Positions 1 through 8,100 of a DNA stretch of 64,000 bases are shown piece after piece. Every line of letters begins with the position of its first letter. The stretch's first letter is position 1. Under the pieces are notes generated by a model. It saw only the letters and a program-made list of their open reading frames with translations, searched no databases and was not told the origin of the DNA. The stretch is from Oleomonas cavernae (GTDB lineage: Bacteria; Pseudomonadota; Alphaproteobacteria; Zavarziniales; Zavarziniaceae): the NCBI RefSeq assembly GCF_003590945.1, contig NZ_QYUK01000011.1:3504909-3568908 (forward strand). Direction: 5' to 3'. The position numbers were made by a program, and so were the translations under genes.

Positions 1-1187
1 TGGGCATCGCGCAGGGCGTCGACCCGCTTGATCGCGTCGGCATACTGGCGGTCGAGTTCGGCGATCTGGTCGTCCAGTGCCTCGTTCTCGATTTCCAGTT
101 CCATCAGGTGGGTGGTGATGAAGTCCACCACCGGGTTGCGCACGGTGCGGCCGGTATTGAACAGCGGCTTGCTCTTTTCCACGATCTGGGCGCGGAGGCG
201 GGCGATCTTCTCGTTCACCTGGACCAGCGGCGGATAATCCGGCGCATAGTTGCGCACCAGGGAATCGCGCTCGAGCAACAGCCTGGTCAGGGTGTTGCGG
301 TCTTCGTCATTGGCCATGACGTTGGTTTGTTCGGTGAAATCGAACAGCTTGTCGGGCAGCGCGGCCAACCGGGCCTGGCCGGCGACAACTTCGCGCCGGA
401 CGGTGGCCCGCCGCTCCTTGATGTGGCGGGTACGCTGCAGGATCGTGTCGGCCTGATTCGCCCCCAGGATCACGTCCTGGTCGATGTCGATGACGCCGAA
501 TCGCAGCTTGATGGCGCGGATCTGCCCGTCGATACCCTGCAGGTCGGCGGTGAAGCGCTGCATCTCGCCCCTGAGGAACGGGGTCAGGACCACGTCGAAG
601 ACCTGCTTGCGGCGGGCGCGGTAGGCATCGATGACGGCCGTCGCGGCGGCGGCGGCCAGTTGCGGATCGGGATGGCGGAAGCTGATACGGATGACGTTGG
701 AATCGCCCTGGACCTCGGCGCCCAGGTCGCGCCGGAACAGTTCGATCGCCTTGCGCGGCCGCTCCTCCGCGGGCAGGGGGCCGAGCAGGCCGAGCACGCG
801 GCGGCGCCCCAGTTCGGGATAGAGCAGTTCGGCCCCGATCGCCTGCACCACCTCGTCCAGCACCGCATCGCTTTCGATGATTTCCGCCTCGGATTCGATG
901 AGCTTCAATCCCTCGATCGACAGAACCGCCGGGCCTTCGCCGGTCGCCTTGTCGGTCCCGGCGTGCTCGCGCGAGACCAGCACCAGGACCAGCCCCTTGG
1001 CGGTGTATTCCTTCTTGGTGACCAAGGCCGCGGCACCGCCGATCAGCAGCGGAATCAGGCCGGCGATGACAATGGTGCGCCAACTGTAGAAGACGAAAAT
1101 CAGGACATCGCGCAGCGTATAGCCGCCGGATCGAGGCACCGCCACCGGCCGCGCGCCGAGCCGCATCGAAGCGTGCTGATCCACCAT
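1..1187 (-). CDS. Wzz/GumC-like polysaccharide chain-length/export protein (partial, runs off left edge)
   Basis: The reverse frame is open from ATG at 1187 to the window edge, about 395 codons without a stop, so the C-terminus is missing. After a short basic cytoplasmic tail there is one transmembrane segment (about residues 33-52, TIVIAGLIPLLIGGAAALV). A periplasmic Wzz-type domain follows (EYTAKGLVLVL..., then DSNVIRISFRHPDPQLAAA near residue 150), and then long charged helices rich in E, R and Q that look like coiled coil. This order fits the polysaccharide co-polymerase family (Wzz, GumC, ExoP), inner-membrane proteins that set chain length during surface polysaccharide export. GGAG lies about 12 bases before the start. 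A C-terminal tyrosine-kinase domain cannot be excluded because that end is outside the window. Confidence 0.75.
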   Translation of the reverse strand, partial: MVDQHASMRLGARPVAVPRSGGYTLRDVLIFVFYSWRTIVIAGLIPLLIGGAAALVTKKEYTAKGLVLVLVSREHAGTDKATGEGPAVLSIEGLKLIESEAEIIESDAVLDEVVQAIGAELLYPELGRRRVLGLLGPLPAEERPRKAIELFRRDLGAEVQGDSNVIRISFRHPDPQLAAAAATAVIDAYRARRKQVFDVVLTPFLRGEMQRFTADLQGIDGQIRAIKLRFGVIDIDQDVILGANQADTILQRTRHIKERRATVRREVVAGQARLAALPDKLFDFTEQTNVMANDEDRNTLTRLLLERDSLVRNYAPDYPPLVQVNEKIARLRAQIVEKSKPLFNTGRTVRNPVVDFITTHLMELEIENEALDDQIAELDRQYADAIKRVDALRDA

Positions 1188-1385
1188 CCACTTCGCTCCA
1201 TCGCCTGTTCGGCGATTCGACCAGCCGCAAGGCCGTCATTCCTCGACAGATTGGCCAAACTGTCATGTCAATTCAACAACGTACAGGAGAATGACATTCA
1301 TCGAGTAAGGTATTAACAAGTCACGGCGGCCGCGGTGGCTGCCGCTTTTCGTCCGCTCCGGCCCGATGTCGCAAGATCCCGTATC

Positions 1386-2621
1386 ATGAAGAACGCCGAT
1401 GATGCCGCCGCCCGCCGGGACGCCCTGGTCGCCCGGCATTACGAGGCCCTGCCCTATCCGGCGCGGGCCGCCCGGGACGAGAAGATACGCCTGATCGAGG
1501 GCAGCCCCAGCGCCCTGCCCGAGATCGAACACTGGATCTTCGGCGGGCACCTGCCGGCCCGGCTGCGCGTTCTGTTCGCCGGCGGCGGCACCGGCGACGG
1601 CTGCATCATGCTGGCCCAGCAACTGGCGGACCGGGGCGTCGAGGCGCAGATCACCCACCTCGACCTGTCGGCCCCGGCACAGAAGATCGCCGCCGAGCGG
1701 GCCGCCGTCAGGGGCCTGGACATCCGCTTCGTCGGCGGTTCGATCCTCGACGTCGAAAAGCTGGGCCTCGGCCCGTTCGACTACATCGATTGCTGCGGCG
1801 TGCTGCACCACCTCGAGGACCCGGCCGCAGGGCTGGCCGCCCTGCGCGGCACCCTGGCGCCGGGCGGCGGCATGGGCCTGATGGTCTATGGCCAAATCGG
1901 GCGCAGCGGCGTCTACGACGTCCAGGACGCCCTGCGCCTGCTGAGCCCGGAAGACGAGGCGCCGGCGGCGCGCTTGGGGATTGCCAGGCGGCTGCTGCCC
2001 AACCTGCCGGCGACCAACCGCCTGCGCCGCAACGAAGCCGTGAACGACCACCTGGTGGGCGGCGATGCCGGGATCTTCGACCTGCTGCTGCATTCGCGCG
2101 ACCGCGCCTATGCGATCGAGGATTTCGTCGCCCTGGTCGAAGACGCGGGCCTAGGGCTCGCCAGCCTGATCGATCCCGCCCGCTATGCCCCCGAAACCTA
2201 TCTGAACGATCCCACCCTGGGCCGGGCGGCGGCGGCGCTGAGGCCCCGGGAACGGGCGATGCTGGCCGAACGGCTGGCCGGCAACATCGCCCGCCACATC
2301 GCCTATGTGGTCGGGCCCGACCACCAGACGCCCCCGCCCGATCCTGCGGACCACAGCCTGGTGCCGGTGTGGTCGCGCACGGGCTCTGGCGAGATGATCG
2401 CGGCCCTGGGCAGCGACCGGGTCCTGAAGCTGAGCCTCGACGGCCTGTCCCTGCGCTTTCCCCTGCCCCAGCAGGCGCCGGCGATCCTCAAGGCGATCGA
2501 CGGCAAGGCGGCGCTGCGCGAGATCGCGCGCGTGGTGGGGCCGGCGGCCTTCGACCGGGCCTGGCCGCAGACCTACGCGGTGCTGAATGGGATCAGCCGG
2601 CTGTTCCTGCGCCGTCCTTAG
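1386..2621 (+). CDS. class I SAM-dependent methyltransferase
   Basis: About 411 residues. Residues 1-60 hold the motif ARHYEALPYPARAARDEK seen in a family of bacterial methyltransferases. The Rossmann SAM-binding fold follows, with motif I VLFAGGGTGDG near residue 62 and the acidic end of strand 2 at THLDLS. FDYIDCCGVLHHLEDP (about residue 135) is a typical motif IV/V, and LAPGGGMGLMVYG follows it. The last 100 residues have no domain I recognise and may bind substrate. The substrate is unknown. ATG 1386 is preferred over an in-frame start at 1335 because homology-like sequence begins here. The 3' end overlaps the convergent LABN gene by 29 bases. Confidence 0.7.
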   Translation: MKNADDAAARRDALVARHYEALPYPARAARDEKIRLIEGSPSALPEIEHWIFGGHLPARLRVLFAGGGTGDGCIMLAQQLADRGVEAQITHLDLSAPAQKIAAERAAVRGLDIRFVGGSILDVEKLGLGPFDYIDCCGVLHHLEDPAAGLAALRGTLAPGGGMGLMVYGQIGRSGVYDVQDALRLLSPEDEAPAARLGIARRLLPNLPATNRLRRNEAVNDHLVGGDAGIFDLLLHSRDRAYAIEDFVALVEDAGLGLASLIDPARYAPETYLNDPTLGRAAAALRPRERAMLAERLAGNIARHIAYVVGPDHQTPPPDPADHSLVPVWSRTGSGEMIAALGSDRVLKLSLDGLSLRFPLPQQAPAILKAIDGKAALREIARVVGPAAFDRAWPQTYAVLNGISRLFLRRP

Positions 2622-2880
2622 CCTTCGCCCCATAGATCAGCCACAGGTTGCGGGCATAGATCACCAGGCCGCCGGCCTGACCGGCGATGAAGACCGGGTC
2701 TTCACGGTGGATCGCATAGGCGAGCAGCACGAGACCGCCGCCGACCGAGAAGAACCAGAAGGCCACCGGCAGCAGGCTGCGCCGCGCCCGCTCGCTGGCG
2801 ATCCATTGCACCACGAAGCGCATGGTGAAAAGGGCCTGGCCGGCAAAACCGATGATGATCCAGATGGTTGTGTCGTGCAC
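2593..2880 (-). CDS. lipid A biosynthesis N-terminal-domain (LABN) membrane protein
   Basis: A 95-residue membrane protein read from a GTG start. It has three hydrophobic segments: TIWIIIGFAGQALFTMRFVV, LLPVAFWFFSVGGGLVLLAYA and PVFIAGQAGGLVIYARNLWL. The signatures FAGQALFTMRFVVQWIASE and the end YARNLWLIY are those of the LABN domain (PF07578), found alone or at the N-terminus of LpxB relatives. Such stand-alone proteins are usually near lipid A or glycosyltransferase genes, and their biochemical role is not settled. An upstream in-frame start at 3003 would add 41 residues overlapping pbpC with no domain, so I reject it. AGGAC lies about 11 bases before the GTG. Confidence 0.75.
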   Translation of the reverse strand: MHDTTIWIIIGFAGQALFTMRFVVQWIASERARRSLLPVAFWFFSVGGGLVLLAYAIHREDPVFIAGQAGGLVIYARNLWLIYGAKAKDGAGTAG

Positions 2881-2947
2881 GGTGCGAGTCCTGCGGGGGC
2901 GTCGGTGGGCCGCCTTATAGACGGTTTCGCCCAAGCTGTCGCGGCCG

Positions 2948-5062
2948 TCAGCTTCCGGCGGTCGCCAGCCAGAAGTCGGCGCTGACCGCCCGGCCGGCGG
3001 CATCGATCACCGTGACGCTGGCGCGGCCAAGGCCATCGGGCTGCCATTCGGCCTGGCGGCGGAAGGGGCTGGTGCCGATGGGCACGCCGTTGACCAGCCA
3101 GGTCAGCGGCATGGTCCCGCCCTGGGCCTGGAGCAGCACCGTGGGCAAGGTGCCGTCGCTGCCCCGCGCCACCTCGACCGTGCTGCCGTTCAGCGGCAGG
3201 GTCAGGCGCGGGCCGCTGCGCTCGGCCGGGGCCAGGGCCAGGGGGTCGGCACGCCGGGGCCGCAGGCGCTTGAGCCCCGGCGGCAATTCCGACTGGGTGG
3301 CGATCAGGGTGCCGGCCGGCGGCGGTGCCCGGCGCAACGCCTCGGCGCTAGGCGGCGGCAACATGCCGAAGGCGGCGTAGAGCACGGGGGCGGCGGCATC
3401 GCGGCCCATGCGCCCGGGCGAGAAGCTGCCGTCCGGCCGCCCGACCCAGATCCCGATCGTATAGTCGCGGTCGAAGCCCACCGCCCAGGCATCGCGGAAG
3501 CCATAGGAGGTGCCGGTCTTATAGGCGATCTGGCGGCCGTTGGCGGTCGATTCGCCGGGCAGCAGGTGCGGCGGCGGCGGGGTGTCGCGCAGGATGGCTG
3601 CGACCTGCCAGGCCGCCGACGCGCTGAGCAGCGCCGCCGCCTCGCCCGCCGGGGCATCGGCCCGGTCGCGCAGCGGCAGCGCCCGGCCGCCGTCGGCCAG
3701 CGCGGCATAAAGGGTTACCAGGTCGCGCAGGGTGAGGCCGACGCCGCCCAGGGCGATCGGCAGGCTGGGCTCGGCTGCCTTGTCGGGCAGGCGCAGGGTG
3801 ACCCCGGCCTGGGCCAGGCGCCCGGCAAAGCGCCGCGGCCCGATCAGGTCCAGCACCGCCACCGCCGGAATGTTCAACGAGAGCTGCAACGCCTCGGTGA
3901 TCTTCACCTCGCCCCGGTACATCCGGTCGAAATTCTTGGGCGCATAGCCGCCGAAATGCATCGGCCGGTCGACCACGATGGTCTCGGGATGGCAGACTAG
4001 GTCCTCGAAGCCCAGACCGTAGATGAAGGGCTTCAGGGTCGAGCCGGGCGAGCGGATGGCCGTGGTCATGTCGATCGGCCCGGCCCGCCTGGTCTCGAAA
4101 TAGCCCGACGAGCCGACGCTGGCGACCACCCGCCGGCTGTCGTTGGCGACCACCAGGATGGCGATGTTGGCGCTCGCCTCGAACTGGGTGATGGCCCGGA
4201 CGGCCAGTGCCTCGACCTTGCCCTGGAGGTCGGCGTCGATATTGCTGAGGATGATCGACTGGTCGGGGGCGGCCAGGTGCAGCCGTTCGGCCAGGTGGGG
4301 CGCCAGGAAGGGCGCCGGCAGCCTGGTCACCGGCACCGGCTCCTCCATCGCCTCGGCCGCCTGGACCTGGGTGATCACGCCGGCCTCGACCAGGCGCCCC
4401 AGCACCCGGTCGCGCTCGGCCTGGGCCACGCCTGCGTTGCGGTCGGGCCGGCGGCGTTCGGGCGATTGCGGCAACGAGACCAGCAGGGCGGCTTCCGCCA
4501 CCGTCAGGCGGTCCGGCTCCTTGCCGAAATAGAACAGCGAGGCGGCCCGCACGCCTTCCAGATTGCCGCCGTAGGGCGCCAGGGTCAGGTACAGGCCCAG
4601 GATCTCGTCCTTGGGCAGGTGCCATTCAAGCTGCAGGGCACGGGCCATCTCGATCAGCTTGGCGCCCAGGTTGCGCGGCCGGGGTTCGATCAGGCGCGCC
4701 GTCTGCATGGTCAGGGTCGAGGCGCCCGAGACCACCCGGCCAGCCCCGATCGCCTGGCCCACCGCGCGCACCACGGCAGCCGGGTCGACGCCTGGATGAT
4801 CGGCGAAGCGCCGGTCCTCGTAGGCGATCAGCATGCGCAGGAACAACGGATCGACATCGGCCGGCGCCGCGGTGAAGCGCCAGTGCCCGTCATCGGTCTG
4901 GAATGCCCGCAACGGCTCGCCCTTGGCATCCAGCACCAGGGTCGAGCGGCCGGTCACCCGGTCCAGCGGCAGGGGGAACACGCGGTCGAGCACGAACGCC
5001 GCCGCGACCAGGCAGATCATGCCGATCGTGACGACGAGCCCCAAACGCCTTGCCCAGACCAT
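2948..5062 (-). CDS. pbpC: penicillin-binding protein 1C (bifunctional transglycosylase/transpeptidase)
   Basis: 704 residues. One N-terminal signal anchor (about residues 8-27) is followed by the GT51 glycosyltransferase domain with the catalytic signature YEDRRFADHPGVDP (E82) and GASTLTMQTARL. The transpeptidase domain has the active-site tetrad in SPGSTLKPF (S341, K344), SLN in QLSLNIPAV and the KTG box in AYKTGTSYGF. A C-terminal beta-rich segment of about 85 residues (LTLPLNGSTVEVARG..., PLTWLVNGVPIG) matches the BiPBP_C domain typical of PBP1C. It should polymerise and cross-link peptidoglycan in the periplasm. It lies 84 bases downstream of the alpha-2-macroglobulin gene on the same strand, a conserved bacterial pairing, so the two are probably co-transcribed. 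Confidence 0.95.
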   Translation of the reverse strand: MVWARRLGLVVTIGMICLVAAAFVLDRVFPLPLDRVTGRSTLVLDAKGEPLRAFQTDDGHWRFTAAPADVDPLFLRMLIAYEDRRFADHPGVDPAAVVRAVGQAIGAGRVVSGASTLTMQTARLIEPRPRNLGAKLIEMARALQLEWHLPKDEILGLYLTLAPYGGNLEGVRAASLFYFGKEPDRLTVAEAALLVSLPQSPERRRPDRNAGVAQAERDRVLGRLVEAGVITQVQAAEAMEEPVPVTRLPAPFLAPHLAERLHLAAPDQSIILSNIDADLQGKVEALAVRAITQFEASANIAILVVANDSRRVVASVGSSGYFETRRAGPIDMTTAIRSPGSTLKPFIYGLGFEDLVCHPETIVVDRPMHFGGYAPKNFDRMYRGEVKITEALQLSLNIPAVAVLDLIGPRRFAGRLAQAGVTLRLPDKAAEPSLPIALGGVGLTLRDLVTLYAALADGGRALPLRDRADAPAGEAAALLSASAAWQVAAILRDTPPPPHLLPGESTANGRQIAYKTGTSYGFRDAWAVGFDRDYTIGIWVGRPDGSFSPGRMGRDAAAPVLYAAFGMLPPPSAEALRRAPPPAGTLIATQSELPPGLKRLRPRRADPLALAPAERSGPRLTLPLNGSTVEVARGSDGTLPTVLLQAQGGTMPLTWLVNGVPIGTSPFRRQAEWQPDGLGRASVTVIDAAGRAVSADFWLATAGS

Positions 5063-5078
5063 CGACCCACCTCACCCC

Positions 5079-5146
5079 ACCCTCTCCCCCCTGAAGGGCG
5101 GAGAGGGCTACCAAGATGTCCCTCTCCGCCGCTTGCGGGGAAGAGG
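5079..5146. repeat. REP-like palindromic pair (CCCTCTCC family) between the A2M gene and pbpC
   Basis: Two GC-rich units lie back to back in the gap between the two genes. The left unit centres on CCCTGAAGGG flanked by CTCTCC and GGAGAGGG, and the right on CCCTCTCC...GCTTGCGGGG. The same CCCTCTCC/GGGGAGAGG words recur at 10705-10859 and 43882-43986, so this is a dispersed family. The unit could fold in the transcript between the two cistrons. Confidence 0.6.
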
Positions 5147-8100
5147 TTACTCCACCGGCACCACGGTGACCGTGCCCATGGCCGACCGGGCGCGGTACTC
5201 GGGACGGTACATGTCCTCGATCGCCACCGCCGGGATCCTGTAGGTCCCAGGCGTCACGGCGCGCACGACATAGGCGATGGCAAAGCTCTGGTTGCCGCTG
5301 TCGGTGTCGAAGGCCGCGACATAGCGGTCGTCCAGCGCCTCCTGGTAGAGCGGGTAGCTCATCTGCGGCAGCCAGCCGATCTCCTCGGCCGAGGTGGTGC
5401 CGACCAGGCGCGGGTTCTCGATCTCGAAGCCCGCGGGCAGGAGGTCGATCACCATCAACTGGTTGGCATAGCCCGACGTGGTACGCCCGACGACGACCGC
5501 GATCATCATCGTCCCCTGGGGCACCGCCTTGGGGTTGATGGCCTTGCCGTCCAGGGTGAAGAACTGGCGCGAGACCTCCATGCCATTGCCGTTCGCCGGC
5601 TGGTCCTTGGCCGGCACGCCGGTCACGGTGCCGGTGTACCAGACCGAGCCTTCGCCCGAATTCTCGAGCTTCAGGCTCTGCGCCACCTGGGCCACGCTGG
5701 GCCGGATCGAGTAGGTGGTCGAGCGCGCCGGGATCGACTGGCCGCCCACACTCACCTGCATCTTGTTGTCGGCATCCGCCAGCGAGCGGGCCGCCATCAG
5801 GAGCCAGGCCTCTTCCTGGGTCGAGAGCCAGCGCTTGCCGGCCACCATGTCGGCCACCTTGGCCGCCAGGCCCTCGGCATCGATGCCCGGCACCTTGGTT
5901 TCCGCCGCCAGGGTGACGATCGCCGCCATGTCGCGGACATTGGTGCCGTAGTCGCGCCAGATGTCGCGCTTTTCCTGCGCCGCCAGGGCCCGGTCGAAGG
6001 CTTCCGCCGCCCGGCCGCCGTCACCCATCAGCGACAGCGCCGCACCCACCTGGGCCATGGCCAGCGGCGTCGGCAGGGCCAGCCCCACCGCGTCGTGCAT
6101 GTAACGGCTGGCGCCCAGCTCGCCGACACCCGCCGCCGCCAGGACATAGAGCGCGTAGGAGCGCGAGGCCAGGGCTTCCGGCCCGTCGTCGCGGCGGTTT
6201 TCGGCATGGCGCTTCAGCCAGGCCAGGCCGCGGCGATAGGCGAAGTCCGGCACCTTGATGTCCTGCGCGCGGGCGCGGGTCATGAAGTCCAGGGCATAGG
6301 CGGTGAGCCAGGGCTCGGTCGAGCCGCCATCGTCCCACAGGGCAAAGCTGCCGTCCGAGCGCTGCATTTCCAGGACATGGCCGATCGCCTTGTCGATCCG
6401 CGCCTTGTGGTCGGGCTCGCCCGGCTGTTCCCACAGCTTGGCGACCTCGCTGACATAGAGCAGCGGCATTGCCCGGCTGGTGGTCTGTTCCAGGCAGCCG
6501 TAAGGGTAGCGGTCCAGGCTGCGCAGCAGGCCGGCGACATCGATATTGGGCCTGGGGCTCAGGCTCAGCAGGAACTCCGGCGTGCCGGGGACATAGGGGT
6601 CCAGCGCCTTCTGGCCGACGGTCAAGGCCTCGCCCGGCTTGAGCTGGCGCACCAGCCGATCGATCGTCGGCAGCTGCGGCGCCCGCACGCCCAGGCCCAC
6701 GGTCCGCTCGAAGCGGAAGCCGTCCGGCCCTTCGATGATCAAGGCCAGCTTGCCCAGGCCGGAAGACAGGCCCTTGACCGGGATCACCACGGTCTTGGAC
6801 GCGCCCACGGCCAGATCCACCGGGCCCGGCTTGGTGCCCGCCACCAGGCCGACCACGTCATCGCCGCCGATCGAGACCTTGTAGGGTCCCGGCTTGCCGG
6901 CGACATTGCTCAAGGTGACGGTCAGCCGGCTGGTGTCGCCGACCGCCAGGAAACGCGGCGTCGCCGAGAGGACGACGACCGGATCGCGCACGATCAGGCC
7001 CTTGTCGGCACTGCCGACCTGGCGGCCGTTCCAGGCCACCGCCATCAGGCGCAGGCGGCCGTTGTAATCGGGCACGTCGAAGCTGACCGTGCCTTTGCCC
7101 TGGGCATCGAGCGCCACCACGCCCGAGAACAGCGAGACCAGCTTGATATCCGAGGGCGGCGCCCCGCGGCGGCCCAGCGCATCGCCGTCGCCACCTTCAC
7201 GCAGGCGGCCCGGCTTGCCCAGCTTGGCATTCAGCAATTCGCCGTAGGCATCGCGGATCTCGACGCCCAGCCGGCGCTTGCCGAACAGGTCGGCGACCGG
7301 GTCGGGCGTGGCGAAATCGGTGAGCTGCAGGATGCCCTCGTCGACCGCCGCAATGGTGACATAGGTCGGCGCGCTGCCGGCGATCCCTGAAACCTCGATC
7401 GGCACCGAGACCTTCTGGCGCGGCTCGACCGCCTCGGGCGTGGCGAAGGCGACCTTCAGGCTGCGCGCGGCGGGGTCGACCCCCAGCCAGGCCAGGCCGA
7501 TGGCACGGCCGGGGCCGCGCTGGGCATCGGCATCGCCGGGGCGGAACGCGGTCGCCAGGATATAGGCGCCGGCGCCCCAGGACTCGGTTACCGGCACCTC
7601 GACCGTGATGCCATCGGCCGGCACCGTGATGGCGCGGGTCTCCAGCACCCGGTCGGTCGCCACCGTCAGCAGCAATTCGCCGGCAAAGGGCGCCTGGATG
7701 CGCAGCTTGGCGGTCTCGCCCGGGTTGTAGAGCTCCTTGTCGGGCACCACCGTCATCTTGTCCGGGGTGTCGCCGATCGACGGGGAGACATACCAGCCGG
7801 CATGGAAGCGGGTCGACGTGGCCGCCCCTGTATCCTTGTCGGTCACCTCCAGGCGGAAGCGGCCGTAACCGACGGCAGGCATGGCCAGGCGCGCCGGCCC
7901 GGCCGCCTTCAGGTCCACCGTACCGCTGGCGACCGGCTTGTCGCGCACCACGGTATGGTAGTTCCAGCTGCCGTCCTGGAAGGTCCACTGATAGTCCCAG
8001 TCTTCCTCGATCAGGGCCCAGCGGACACCGCCGGCATCGCGCGGCTTGCCGCCATCGTCGAGGGCGACGATGTCGAAGCCCGCACTGGTGTTCTCCGCCA

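Noticed and set aside
4277-7390. Long plus-strand open frame of 1,037 codons
   Set aside because: It is opposite pbpC and the A2M gene, rich in Arg, His and Gln, and is a shadow of high GC third positions.
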